From: Thunnus maccoyii | Lineage: Eukaryota > Chordata > Actinopteri > Scombriformes > Scombridae | DNA: 64,000 nucleotides | Assembly: GCF_910596095.1 (NCBI RefSeq) | Contig: NC_056537.1 | Span: 3,014,574 to 3,078,573, forward strand | Direction of reading: 5' to 3' | Part shown: piece after piece, positions 1 through 14,239 of the stretch | Numbering within the stretch: position 1 is the stretch's first letter | Layout: each line of letters begins with the position of its first letter | The notes under the pieces: generated by a model | What the model saw: only the letters and a program-made list of their open reading frames with translations | Database searches by the model: none | What the model was told of the DNA's origin: nothing | Position numbers and translations under genes: made by a program

Positions 1-190
1 TACGGCTGCTTACAAAAGGGTGGGAGGATATGAGTTCGGCACCAAATCCCTTGTTTCTCCACCAGAGTCATTACTTTTCTATCTGTCTCTACCTTTATCT
101 GTTCATCCCCTGCGGCTGCCCCTCTCTATTTCCTCCTGGCTTCTCTTTATTAGTCTGAGCCCTCAGTTAGAAAGGCTTGTTTCTGCTGGA

Positions 191-211
191 TGTGTGTGTG
201 TGTGTGTGTGT
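191..211. repeat. (TG)n microsatellite
   Basis: Short TG tract. Confidence 0.9.
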
Positions 212-504
212 TCGATGGTTATTGATTTCTTCTCCTCGGTGGATAAAGAGTGCCAAGGTTTTTTTCAGGAGATCAGTCTCCATATCTCTTTCCTGATCCA
301 GCGAAGAGAAAGACAGTGTCTTCCTCTTTCTATTGAAGTTTGACCCATAAAGATAAATGTATATAAAAATTATATGGATACATCCCCAACAACTTTCAGG
401 GAAGTTAGAATATCTAGACCAGTGGTGCTCAAATACACGTCTTAGAGGTCCTACGTACATGAACAGCCTTTCTGTATTCATGGGAGAGGTGACATCAATG
501 AGTA

Positions 505-1150
505 AGCAAATGCTTAAAGGACATAAAACATATTATGCTTTTTGTGATTTTCTGTTATTTATATACTGTTATGATGTCGGATATCTATGTTAAACATGGT
601 CAAAGTTCGAAATAATCCTGCAAGTCAAAAATCAGGGCTCAATCTGCTCTCAATCCTTCGTTTGCGACATTTTTTTCTACCTTGCTAAAGAGCTGACGAC
701 AGCTCGTCGTACATGCCCATAAACAGCCTTGGTTGCTAAGGTTGTTGCTAAGGTGTTTCTATGTGTTGTTCACGTTGTCCACTCTCATATTTCAGATCAG
801 ATTTTGGCTCGAATATGTAATTATGTATTTGAGAAGGGTTTTTTTTGAGTAAAGAACAAGAAAAAGTAGTGAAATCCTGCTACTATAGTTTGTTTACGTA
901 GCCTCCGGAGCCGGAGGAAGCTTCCTGAAACTGACCAATCAGAACAGAGTGGGCTCATCAAGAGGCGGGGCCTTAAAGAGACAGGAGCTAAAACGGCCTG
1001 TTTCAGACAGAGGCTGAACTGAGGGGCTGCATAAAGGACCAGTAGAAGATAAATAAGGAGTTTTTAACTGGAAATCATGTAAAGATATTCCAGTAGAGTC
1101 CCAGAATATAAATATAGACCCAGAAATGTGCGGAATATGTCCTCTTAAAA
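505..1150. repeat. Interspersed repeat, family A copy 1
   Basis: It shares long blocks with 20545-21475: GATGTCGGAT, CCAATCAGAACAGAGTGGG, GGGGCTGCATAAAGGACCAG and GAGTCCCAGAAT, in the same order and orientation. Probably a non-autonomous DNA transposon; no coding capacity. Confidence 0.7.
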
Positions 1151-2580
1151 CTTGGGCTCAAAAGGTGTGATGTTTGTTTGTGAGCTCTAAAGTGTTCATT
1201 AGTGAGTTCTTCACTACATTCATTGTCGAAAATGTTGTTGATTTTACAATTATCCAGCTGGAGTCTTGATATCACAACTTGTTCTGACTGGTTCAGTTTT
1301 GTGGTTCTTACCTTCATGTTTTTGGGATATTTTTGTTCATAATGGCGTTTTATGCTCTTACTCTTCATTATGGCCGCTGTTTTATTGCAACTAAAGCACA
1401 ATGGTTTCATACTTCCCTCAAGCAAAATGCGTATTTCTCAATCTACTTATCCTTAAACATAGTTTTCACATTAACCTTTCTTTTTTTTTGTATCAGCTAG
1501 TTTTGAACCATTTTACTTAAAATTTTCATTACTCTGGATTAACTTGTTATTCAGTCTGGATTGGTACCATAGTCCGCCTATTGAGTGTGTTTGATCTAGA
1601 CTGTCCGCTAGATGACATCTGTCACTCAAACATAACTAAATGTTGTTTTTGGACAACTGACATTATGACCTGTTGTGTCTTTTTTCTTGGGAGGACATTC
1701 TCCTCTTAACAGATGTTGGCTGTGATGCTCAGTTTTGTTTGATGAGAAGGGAATTAGCCGTTTTTCTGTTGTTTAAGGTGTTTCTCTGTGGGAAGACGCT
1801 GTTTTCACACAAAAATATTAGATAGATATCAGTGTAGATTTAGTCTGAGAGTCAGACACCAAATTAAGGTGATTTACTTGTTTAGCATATAGTATATTGT
1901 GTAATGGTAGCCAATTAGCATTAGCTCTAAAGTGTGGAAACATGAACTTGTACCAGCCGTCTGTGTTTTTATTGACCTGATAAAACTCTTTCTGGGTGAG
2001 CAGAGTTGTCAGTGTCAGTGCAGACGCCGCCGCCGCCGTGTGCTGCCTTGCCCAGAGGCTGTTTGGCACTGTGATAAGTAGGTCTGGCTGCCATCTGCTC
2101 GGTTTAGCCTGTGGAGTTGCTCCTCAGCCGCCAGACTGCTGCAGGGAAACACTACAGAGAGTTTAAAATGATTAATAATGATAATTTATTCACATAACCG
2201 TGTAACATTGTCTATTCTGGTCTACTCTTGTGCATTCTTGTTGTATTCTAGTTTTTTCTAATTGTTATTTCAGCATTTTTTAGTCTGTTTTGTTCTCTTA
2301 ATAGAGTACAGCACAACAGGAGACAAAACAACTTTTACATTTTATTCAATTTTATTCTACTGGTCAACAGTAATGTGGTTCTTTTTTCTCCTCTGTATTT
2401 TATAAGCCTTTACTCGCATCATTTTTGTCCTCTTCTACATTTAACTCAGTTCTATTGTATGAAGAGTCATCACAATCATCAAGATACAGGTTTTACAGGT
2501 TTTAACCAGACTGATCTTATATAGCTGCTAGGGGGCAAATATACAGTACTGTATGTAGTTTTGAGGCGTTCTCTAAAATG

Positions 2581-2885
2581 ACTTACTTTTTGTAAGACGT
2601 CAAAAGCCAAAAAGGTTGGAAACCACTGGTTTCATCTTTAACAATGTGTTGTATTTTAAAAGCTTGTTATATTATCCATTGTGTCAAATCTTCATCTGAA
2701 AAGTAACTAAAGCTGTCAAATAAATGTAGTGGAGTAGAAAGTACAATATTTCCCTCTGAAATGTGGTGCAGTGGAAGTATCACAGTAGCATCACATGGAA
2801 ATACTCAAGTAAAGTAAAAGTACCTCAAAATCGTACAAGAAGTACAGTACTTGAGTAAATGTACTTAGTTACTTTCCACCACTGA
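2581..2885. repeat. MITE cluster (ends AAGTACATTTACTCAAG / TTTCCACCACTG type)
   Basis: It matches the blocks at 44700-44950, 25440-25560 and 42240-42415 almost base for base (AGCTGTCAAATAAATGTAGT, GAGTAGAAAGTACAATATTT). A very abundant fish hAT-like MITE; no protein. Confidence 0.75.
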
Positions 2886-2887
2886 AC

Positions 2888-3381
2888 TAAGGATGTGCAG
2901 AGATCCCGGTATTCGTATTTGTATTTGTATTTGTTGAGGCAGCAAAATTATTTGTATTTGTATTCGAATAAAAGTGGAAAGAGGCTTAAAATTCATGTTT
3001 TTGTTTTTATTACACTTTTAATTTTAGAAAATTAAAGTGTTACAATAAGTGTTCGTGAAGCGTGTGTCAGTAGCTCAGCTTTATCTCTGGGGAACACCCC
3101 CAACTCCGAGAGTGATGTCCAAATTAGGGAATGTGCGTCATGTAGCAGGTGGATGTGACTCCCCTCACTGAGACCTGCTGATAGATGTCACAGTGGAGCA
3201 GAGGAGAGACACTGAGATAGTGATGTAACTGACCTGCACGCTGGTATTTGACATGGTTTATTTTTCTTCCTGAAAACAAATTATTTTTTAAAAATATTTG
3301 TATGAAACAAATATTCGTAAAAAAAAAAAAACACTATTTGTGCTTTGCCGAATAGTGTATTTGTATTCGGGCACACCCCTA
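2888..3381. repeat. MITE with TATTTGTATTCG-rich inverted ends
   Basis: The left end GGATGTGCAGAG...GTATTCGTATTTGTATTTG and the right end GAATAGTGTATTTGTATTCG with GGCACACCCCTA form an imperfect terminal inverted repeat. Non-coding. Confidence 0.6.
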
Positions 3382-3474
3382 CTGTGAACAACCAACACTG
3401 AAAAAATGCAGGATCCACTGACGTTTTATCTGCTTATCTGTTGATTTCTAACCGTCGTTTCTTTCTCTCCTCAG

Positions 3475-6400
3475 ATCTGACTATGAGATGGAATATGACA
3501 GATACCCGGATGGCCACTATAACAGGTGAGGTTAACTGCCTGGTGCATGATGGGACAACTGATGTGATGTATTCAGGATCATCATGTCAGCGGGGTCATT
3601 TTTGGATTCTCCGTCTCCATCATTATCAACATCTGAAAAGAGAAAATGTTGGAGCTGTAGGCGACAGGAAAAGAGTAAGAAAGTAGATGTATATACATAG
3701 ACAGATAGACAGATAGATAGATAAACTGAGCTGATATTTTGGTGCAGGCTGCAGCTCTGACGTCATCTCAGGGTTTCAGCTACTACATGTTTTTCTTGAG
3801 TGACTCAGACTGCACATTTTCAGTTGAGAGGAGGAAATTGGTTGCCTTTCAAGAACATGAACTGCCTCGACTCTCCATTTGTTTCTGGCGCTCAGTGGAA
3901 CGGCGATTTCCTGTTTGATGACAGCAAATGCTAGACACTGAGGTTAGGAAATGATCCGCCTCTCTCAGATAGCTGGGAGAGGAAACTATTAGTGGATACC
4001 AGTTTGACCTCGCCGTGTTCAGCTTTCAGCCAGTTGAAGAGTCATTTTGTGCGGATGAGCGCAGCTGTTGGTCTCCCCTCCGCTCCCTCCATCCATCCCT
4101 CCGTCCTCGGCTCAGATTATTCTGCAGAGCGATAAAAGACAAGAAAGGAAGTGATACACATGCAGAGACAAAATGAGGAAAATATAACAAACAAATGAAG
4201 AGAAAATGACAGATATGATTCACAAAGATTAAAATAACATCACAAGAGGAACAATCTGCCCGAGGAAATCATGTTGGTTGAGTCAGTGAATTCTTTTAAA
4301 TCTCTTCTTAAAACAGCCTTTTATAGGAGAGCCTTTCCTGATTTTACTTGGATTTGTATTTTCTTTGAACTGTCATTCATTTTATTTTTTATTATTTTTT
4401 AAAATTCTAAATTTCTGTTTTTTTAAAATCTAGCAAACTTATGATTTTCCTGTTTTATTTTGCTGCCCCTCTGAAGCTCTATAAATAATAATAATAATTA
4501 TTATTATTATCATCTCAGGAGAAACAGGAAGAGGTAAGAATAAGATAGTGATTAAAATAAAGACATATTAAGGAGAGACATAAAGAAAGAGAGCGATGAA
4601 GATAAAAAGATAAAAGAAGAGAAAGAAGAGTTGAGATGGATACAGAAAGAAAGAATCATGGTAAAGAAAAAGAGAAGCTATCTTGTGCTTCCAGTAAGTC
4701 CTCCAAATGAAACGACCAAATACGTTTTTTGACAATGTGACACCAGATCGACACATAGGAGCGTTTTCGTGCTGTCCGCAGTAATTAATCTGTGCATACT
4801 TGAGCAAATCATAGTCTAGTCGGTGTGTCGTTGCAATTGCTCTCCGACACTATATGTGGGCGCTGTGGACTAATCTACTGGAAGCACGCAGGACGGTTCC
4901 TGTAGAAGAAGAAAGCAGGAAAAACAGAACCTTACAGTTCTTATTTAAAGGTCCCCTCCAGACATGTTTTACGATGTATATAAAATACTCTACTTTGAAT
5001 AATAACTTGTGTCTGATCTGCTTCTTCTCAGATTAATTACCACATTAAAATCCTTAAAAATACATCTGTTCTTTCTCCCTCATTAAAAGCTCCAGAATCT
5101 ATGAATATGAGAATATTTTCCATTACAGAGGTTTAACTGCTGGACACAAGATGTCTCCTCCTTCACTGTAAAGTTAATTCTCAGTGTTTGTGCAACTGGA
5201 GGCTTCAAGGTTCCACATCACACTTGTGTAAGTCGCAGACTGGACCAGGATTGTCCTCCAAACTAGTTATGATGTCACAAATCATACTCATAGGCCCGCC
5301 CAACGTCATCTCATGGGATGGCGTATAAATAGCACACCACTTTAAGGACATTTCACATGTCATGTCTACACATTTTAAGCTTTTACTGTGTCATTTAACG
5401 CCGTTGGTTAGGTTTAGGCACAATGGTGAAAGTAAGTAAGGTTTAAACTTACTCATCCTTCCAAAAAAAAGGCAAGTTACGAGTGAATGCCAGATAAACC
5501 GGGAACTCCTCACACATAAACGACAATATAGCCTTATAAACAATCCCACCACTCCACAAACAATTCATGAGTGTTTTCTGATCTGCAACCTCGATGGTGG
5601 TGAAGTTTAGAGAGAGACTGCGGTTAAAAGACACCGACCTTGACTGTTTGTTGGAGCCGAGATGCAAACAATGTTCTATAACAATGTTACAATGACAGCA
5701 ATCGTCATTTGCATGACCACAAGAGCTCGGTTATTATGAAAACGTGACAAGAGTTGTTTTACGTGATTGAATAAATGATGATGCTGTCGTCTCCTTGGTG
5801 AGGACGGCGTCAGATTGTCCCACAGCAACTGAACCACAACTAGAGCTGCATTGTGCAAATGAATCATGTGGGCTTCTCTGTCGGGGTGTGAAACGGGCGC
5901 ATGAGTAAAGGAATATGTGAGAAAAAGAGAGAAGGATGACAAGTGAACAGAGGGAGGGAAGGAGGGAGAGCAAACAGTAGGAGAGAAGTTGTGGATGGAA
6001 ACTGAGTGGAGCGTTTATCCGAGCGGCTGCCGGCTGCCAACACACTCGTTTTTCATGCTGTCAGCCTCTTCCTCTCTTCGCACTTTGTTCCCTCTGTCCT
6101 CTGCTCTTCTCTTTCATCTTCTGTCTCTTATTCTACAGCATCCATACAGTTATCCTCCTCCTCCTCCACCTGTCCTTGGCTGCATGCAGTGATCTGTGTT
6201 TTGTAGCCCGTGGCGGGGCGGTCAGCTGCTGTCAGTCCACTGCTGTTGGGAGGAGGAGGAGTTTTTTTTTTTTGCATTTTAGTTAGTCATTTATTTTTTA
6301 ACCTTTATCTTGGGAAAGTCAAGTGAGCAAGCGAGGTTACTGTTTTTTAAAATCACCTTGTTTCACATTCACTACGAGCACATAAAGACTTTTCCCCTGC

Positions 6401-9400
6401 AGAGAGTTGGTGCAGTGCCAGAGCAGGTTCACAAAACAAACCAAGAATCATTTCCACCTGCAAAAATCTGAGACTGTCGTTTCAGCAAATGCCCAAAGCG
6501 ACATCTGTTTATGTTCAAGTAACAGTGCCCTCTGGTAATTATGGCAGGAGCAAAGAAGAAAATGACGTTAAGGTTTGACGTAATAAATGACATTATAGAG
6601 CAACAACTACGAGTAAGGAGGAGGTCGGGGTGGACAGATGGATCATCAAAACATCTGACTTTAACACATGAGATCTCTGTTTCCAGTTTCCCACAAGCGT
6701 ATATGGTAAAAAAAATATGGATGTAGTCACCGTGACATCACCCATTGGTTTGTGGACTGCCACTTTGAAACCTTGAGTTTAGAGATTTGACGGTCACCAT
6801 CTTGGATTTGACCGTCGCCATCTTGGATTATTGGAACCAGAAGGGACCATATTTGGACGAGAGGGTGGAGCTGACCCTAGCACTAGCTGCTAGCTTGGTT
6901 AGCACAGTGCATTTACAGTCTATGGTTAACTGTGATAATGCTAATGCTAATTTTCGCCAGCAAAAAACAGGCCTAGAACCATTAAAACTAAATGTACTTA
7001 CTGGAAAAACTGACCAGCTGACTCCTTAGTGGGTCTTTTAGTACAACCAAACACTGAACAAGACTTATTTAGGCGACCAAAATGTTACAATTAACTTTCA
7101 TGAGCTGAAAACACACTGTGAAATAGTGCCAGCTATGCCTATACTCTGTGAATCTGGGTTACGCCATGGTTACATTATGTAATCAACGTTGTCACCATGG
7201 TAGCAACTTGTCAATCACAAGGTAGACACACCCTAAAGCATACGCTGCTTTAACGTCTATTTTACTTTAAATGGGACCATCATTTACAAAATGAACATCA
7301 TGCTGTATTGAAGAAGACTTGAAACTAGCCATTGGGACCATTAACTCATTAGGAAACTGTTTACTGGGGTAATAAATATCATTGACTTCCATACAATCGG
7401 ACTTCTTTTTGCAGCCAGTGGAGTCGCCCCCTGCTGGCCACTAGAAAGAATGCAGGTTTAAGGCATTTCCGCATTGGCTTCACTTTTCAGATAAGGAGCT
7501 ACCTGCTTGTCTGCGACCCCTACAGCTGCCAGTATACTTCTTCAGAACTGCTTCAAACTGGTCAAATAGCTTTGGAAACCCCCTCCCCCTACACCTGTCC
7601 GACGCTGGATTGCGTGGGGTTGTGTTCAACCATTTCTATAACTTGTAAAACCAACAATCCAACAGTCACTCCCCACTTCGTGCCGTGATTAGTCAGCTGT
7701 GTGGAGGTTGGAAAGTAATCAGGGTTTGAATGTGTCTCGTTTTTCACTCTTTACACTATTTCTGTTACTTACATTTTGTACAACCGAGTACAACACTATG
7801 AATGCCTTCCTAGACAGACTCTCTGAAAATGTGCGCCGTTATCCCTGTATTTGAACAATGTTGTGTTTATTCCTGTCTATGATGGATGACATTTCACTCC
7901 GCCATCGAGTGTAGCCATTAGGGGTGTAATGGTACATGTATTCGTCCTGAACTATACGGTACAGGACGTTCGGTTGGTATGTGACTTTCCTCGTTTAGGT
8001 ATGCTCCATGAAAAAATAGTTTTATAATCCACTTACTCCGACATGCGGAAGAATCATTTTAGAGCGCGAGTTCCATCCGGAGCTTTTTGGCAGTCCAGCA
8101 CTTAGCTGTAGCATGCTCATGGACGTATGCTAGTCGGCTTAGCTGTTAGCCTTGTGACCTGGTTACCCTGGTTACCATGCTCACGTAGTGTCACTGCAGT
8201 CGGAATGACAAACGAGAAACCCGAGCTGGACGATTCTCCCATGACATTGATGGAGTGCAACACAATGACTGCCTTCCAGGTGAGACTGTCTTAAAATATG
8301 TGCCGTTAGCCCCGTATTCAAACCTCCCCTCTCTGTGACAGTCGTCTCCCCCATCCCCCTCCCCTCTCTGTGACAGTCTTCTCCCCCATCCCCCTCCCCT
8401 CTCTGTGATGGTCAACTTTTCAATCGGCCTTTGAGTGAAGCCACATCATAAGAACCAGTTCTGAGCGACCATAAATCATCATAGAATAGCTGTCAGCGGG
8501 TGTCCTGACTCCTCGCAAAGAAACAGAAAGGTTGTTTTCCTTTTCTGCTGCAGCACAACTAAACTGTTTCAGATGTAGTTATAACCAATGTGCCATTGTT
8601 GTTTAAAATAAAGGAAAAAAAATATTTTCTACCTTTTTTTTGTTTGTTTTCTCTGCTTTACCAATAACATACTGAACCATGACCCCAAAACCGAGGCACA
8701 TACTTAGACGTGAATTTTGTGCACCGTCACCTTCACCCCTTGAAGCGATTCCACTCTGCTCCATGAAAAGACCAAAACCAACAAAAATCTAGCGACTTTT
8801 TGGGCAGACCGCTACTTCCACTTCCTTGAGGGAAAAGGAGATAAAATCCCTCAGTGAACATGCTGTCATTATTTATTTGTCCGTCTCTCAATACTTCATG
8901 ACTTCCTTTGCCTTTCTGTGGCTCTCAGCTCCAAGTCCATTGCTCTCTACTGAAGATGAGAATCTTTAAGAACAGCTCACAGATATATAGTTCCATTTTT
9001 AAAAAAGCTCAGTGATTTCTTAAAACAGCTGGACACAGGAGGAAGTAATGCATTAGTATTTAATTGCAGGCTGTGGAAGGTTTGCCTGTAACTGGTCAGT
9101 GTGTGACAGTAGAAGCATCCAAATCTGAATTCCTGTTTGTTATTAAGGGTGTGCCGCAGGGATCCATTTTGGGCCCTCTTCTATTCACAATTTATATAAA
9201 TAAGACTGTCCCATCCAGATAAAATTCATCTTTATGCAGAGCCTACAGTTTTATATATGTGTGTCTGATTCTGTACAATTAGCCATTGAGAAATAACTAC
9301 TCTTCTTTAATACACTTTTTCATTTTTTTTTAGCGATTTATATTTTATTGCTTTTGCTGTATGAGCAAACACAAAAATTCTCTGCTAAGAAAATCACACA

Positions 9401-12400
9401 TAATAAAAATATTGGCAAGGGAGTAAAAAAAAAAAGCACTTTAAATTGTACTTAATGAAAATAAAACAAATATCCAGATCAACAGATATGAGCTGTAATA
9501 AAATAAATATTTCCACTATAACAGAGCACAAAATATCTTGGCACTTGGCTTGATAAGAAATTTACATTTAAATGATGAAAACCTTGTTGGTAAACTGCGA
9601 CTGAAGCAGCTTCTGTCTGTAGAAAGAGGATTGTTGCTCTGAGTTCTGGATTATGTGGCTGTCAGATGTACCGACATGCTGCTGGCTCCACTTTTAGGCC
9701 TCTACACTCCATTTACCGCTCTGCCTTCAGGTTCATTACTGAAGATAATTACAACACTCATCACTGCGCTCTGTATGATCAAGTCGAAGGTCGGGTGGTT
9801 CTTAGCTTCCGTGTCATCCATTACAATCATGGAACATGCAATTTATATAGTATTGCTTACTTGGCCTTCCCTGTCTGAGAGACGTAATTACCGCCGGTAC
9901 TTATTTATCTACGAAGTCCATGTATATCTCATCCCTGCTGCTCTGACACTTGGGTCCATACTTAACCTGCTGCAGTGATTGGTTGATGCTCCTGGAGCCT
10001 CGAACCAGAACTGATCTTGGGAAAAACTGTTTGCTGTTAGTGCAGTGGTCTCATGGAATAACCTGCAATGTCACCTAAAAATCTAAACCTATAACTCTTT
10101 GTAACTTCAACAACATTCTTAATAACGGTTTTCTGCCTGTGCTTGCTTCCACTCAGCCTGTACCTTGTTTACAGTCATTTTTCTGTTTTATTTATTGCCT
10201 CTGACTCTATCTGTTCTTATTTTGTGCATAATTTTCTACTTAACTGCAATGCGTTGCTGTAAAAGTATAAAAAGCTTATGCTCAGCTATGAATAAAGGTC
10301 AAATAAAAATAAAGTAAGTCTGTTGGGAGCTATTTTAGCTGTCGATTAAACCGCATTTGGTACTCTAGGGCATTGGTTCCCAACCTGGAGGTCGGGACCT
10401 CCACAAGAGGTCGCTGGATTAATCTTAGGGGTCGTGAGATGATTGGACAGGCTAGGATAACAAAAACATATTGTTGACACACAAAATTGTTGTTTTTTTG
10501 CAAGTTTTCATTTTTTCTTTATTTATTGTGAACTGCTATATTTTATATCCTCAAGCATCTAAAAGTTATTGAAATAAAATAAAACAAGTAATCTTTTATT
10601 TAACTGGTAGACAACGTAATGTGTAACAATGGGTGCCCGAAGCCAAATAGGTTGGGAACCAGTGCTGGTGGGTATTTCTGACAGGAAGGCAGTTTATGTG
10701 GGAATGTCTCTTAGAAATTACACTTATATACAACTAAATTGCAATGACAAATACATTTTTAAATGAATGAAATACCGTCTGAATTACATTTTCTGTCCAC
10801 ATAATGAGAAAATGTTAATTAACAAATCTAGCAAGTCACAAAAATGTTGATAGTGAACATGTCAGTAAAATGTTCAGTAACAACATGTTTTATTTGTTTA
10901 ATGTCCGATGTTGAAGTAAGATGTGCACCAGTAGTACAGCATTATTAAACTCCTTATGGTTTGATTTTAGATGCTGGCAGCACTTTGTTTTTTGGAGATG
11001 TTTCTAAAAAAACAAAGTAAAAGGGGTGGGGTGGTGGGGGTTCAAAAAGTTTATGTGGTCAGTCATGATCTTTCATGCTCTCTTCAGCGTCCTGCAGGGA
11101 CGGCACTTTGCCTCTGATCACCTTCTCAGCACAGCGTATGATACACTGCAGTCTGCTTTTGTCCCTAAGAGTAGCAGCAGTGTACCAGATGGTGATGGAG
11201 GAGGTGAAGATGGAGGAGGTGATGCCGGTGTAGAAGTGCACTATCATTGCCTTTGGCAGGTTGAATTTATTCAGCTGCTGCAGGAAGTACATCCTCTACT
11301 GAGCCTTCTTGGTGAGGCTGCTCATGTTCAGCTCCCACTTAAGGTCCTGGCTGATGATGGTTCCCAGGAAGAGGGAGGACTCCACGGTGTCGACTGGGGA
11401 GTCACACAGGATGTGATATTATAATATTATCATACTGTATAAGAATCACAGGGTTTGCAGTCTAAGATTGAGGCAAATCTAAGAGACAATTAAACAACTT
11501 CCTGATGTTTTATGGTTCACTTAAACACTTTTATGGTTCATTTGATTTTCATTTTAGTTTCCTTCATATTCTGACTGCACGATGTTTAGTTTTTCTGTTA
11601 TTCAGTTTTTCTTAGCAACAGTATTGTGCTAAAATTTAGGCACTAAAAGTAAATTAGGGATGCTTTGAATAGTTTTTATTGATCAGTTAACTTTATACAA
11701 AGTTGAGTAAAGAGCAGAAACATAAAGTAAATCAGTATTTGGTCTTTAAAACAGCAGCAGTTCTCAGTGTTTCAGGCCAAGATGCAGGTCGGTTGTTCCT
11801 GCATCTTGGAGAAGTTGCCACAGTTCTTCTTCTTCGGCGTCTCAGCTGCTTCTGTCTCTTCATGTTAATCCCAGACTGACTCCATGATGCTGAGATCAGG
11901 GCTCTGTGGGGGCCAAACCATCTGTTGCAGGACTCCTTGTTCTTCTTGCTGCTGAAGATAGTTCTTTATGAATCTAAATGACTCTGGATGTTCGGGCTCG
12001 TTGTCATGCTGCAGAATACATTAGAGACCAATCAGGCGCCTCCCTGATGGTGTTGCATTATGTATAAGAATCTAAACATCTAAAGTGCCTAAAACTTTTG
12101 CACAGTGTATCTTTCCAAAAGAATCACTGCTCTCTTTATTTCAGTTTATTAAAATGTTTATTTCACTCCAACATTGTTGGTCACAATTTTAGTCCCAGTT
12201 CAATTTATTCTCAGCAGCAGTTCATAAAACAGCAAATGCAGGAGTCAGAAAATAATCTGTTGTGGCCTAAACACATTTTTATAGGAGTGCTGCTGCTTAT
12301 TCACAGCCTGTAAAACTCCCTGACAGCAGTGAAGGTGACACGGCTCTTATTTGTGCACACAGAGGACTCAGCAAATTCTAGACAACAGAGAAAAAAAACA

Positions 12401-14208
12401 AGCAACACTCTGCCGGTGTCTGCCGGGGAAATGTGCCACTACGGCAATTCAGAGTGAAAGAGATGACAATTCATTGAAAGTGGGAGTTGAGTTGGTTATA
12501 AATCATCTCCTCTCTCTCAACCTGTAATTCTTCCTCCATCAGCTGCTCTGAACACACCTGAACTGCTCGCTGTGTGCAACTGAAATCACAGCGAGGCTGC
12601 CAGATAAACCAGAACACACGCTGAGAGGCAGAGTGATTCAAAACCACAGCTCCGCTTACACAGCAGAGACCTCTCAAACCACTGAGACGTTCAACACCTA
12701 GTGCATGCTGGGAAAGCAGGTGCAACATGAGCAAAAATACCTTCCATCACTGAGTGATGCGCTGGAAGGAAGGATTCACTATAATCTCCTCAGGATATGA
12801 TTTATCTTCACAAGACACAAATGTTTCCCAGTTAATCTTGTATTTCTCTTTTGTGCAAACTGGACACTTTAGGGGCTGAATAGAGAGCTGAACTGAAACC
12901 TGAACTTCCAGGTTCTGATCCAAATGTAGGAAAACCTCATTCAAAGTCCCACTGACATTAATAGTGACCATAGCCTGGACACACAGCACAGAATCACAGC
13001 TGTCAATCAACACTCACATGGTACACATCAAACCTACTACTGTATAAATTTTAGTAACGAAGCAATAACTTCCAAAATGACAACCAGCACACTTATTAGA
13101 GGGCCTGAATTTAGAGATTGAGGCCATAATGACATGTTTAAAAAATGATTGACTTAGTATTTCTAGAGAGAAGTTCAGGCTTTATGAATAGGAGTCAGTT
13201 GGAGCATCTAGCGGCACTTTAACGCACTTCACCCTCAATCTGTGGTTGTTGCCGCTGTGTAGTGACACAAATAACTAAAAATCACGACTAGGATTATTTT
13301 CATTATCATGATCTTCAGATTGTTTTTTTCCGTTAATCAATTAATTGTTTTGTCTATAAATGCAAGAAAGTGGTGAAAATACCTGTTATAACTTCCCAGA
13401 GTCAATGGTGACGTATTCAGATGTTTAGTTTTGTCTGACCAACAGTCAGGATATTCTACTGCTACCATGTATGACAAAAAACTGCATCAAATCATCAAAT
13501 TTTAGAAGGTGACACCAGCAATCTTTTGCATTTATCTTAAAATACGACTGAAACGATTATTCGATAATAAAAATAGTTGCTTTTCTGTTGATCGACTAAT
13601 CACTGCAGCTCTATTCATGACACAATGTTTAGACAACATGTATAGAATAAAAGAATCCATTAACATTGTTTATTCAATAGTTCTGTTTTTAGAGGCCTTT
13701 AAAGAACTGCATTTCCCATAAGCACACAGACCAGTTGTACATCACAGCTTAACAAAAGAGGCGAGTTCATGGATGAGACGTGTGTCTGATGCAGTTTGTG
13801 AGATCAGTTTTTTAATCGTAATCTTTAGTTTTGTACGTAACAGAATTTTAAGCTCTGTGTTTGAACGTTTCTTGCTGAAATGCACCTTGGGAGTTGTAGT
13901 TAACTTGTACCTTGAAGTTTTTTATGTCCACAGTCTTGTAACTTGTAGCAGATATTTTCTAACACAATCGTTCATCTTTTGTACTGATGATGGAGAGTTT
14001 CATGTCGATCTGAGACTCGATGAGCTCAAACTGCGAGTCACGTAACGCTGTCTGTAGGAGAAATGAATTATTACATTTACCTCCTGAACCAGGGGAGCCA
14101 AAATAGCTCTTTGCAGCTCTGCAGGTTACTCAATAATTCTTTACTGCCAAACACTGATTCTGGTTCTTTAACTGAGCAGCAGGAAACACTGCAGTGGTTC
14201 TGCTACAC

Positions 14209-14239
<31 letters not shown>

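Larger units (their letters stand above)
1..3474 (+). other. Intron of the RALY-family gene (left part)
   Basis: No exon was recognised. The stretch holds a short (TG)n at 191-211, one copy of a fish interspersed repeat (about 505-1150) and two MITE-like elements (about 2581-2885 and 2888-3381). The acceptor polypyrimidine tract CTTTCTCTCCTCAG ends at 3474. Confidence 0.6.

Noticed and set aside
9655..9978. A 107-codon plus frame as a membrane protein gene
   Set aside because: It matches the C-terminal region of a decayed LINE in the adjacent frame. The hydrophobic look is from frame-shifted sequence.
11026..11424. A 132-codon plus frame as a gene
   Set aside because: It is the antisense shadow of a minus-strand LINE fragment.
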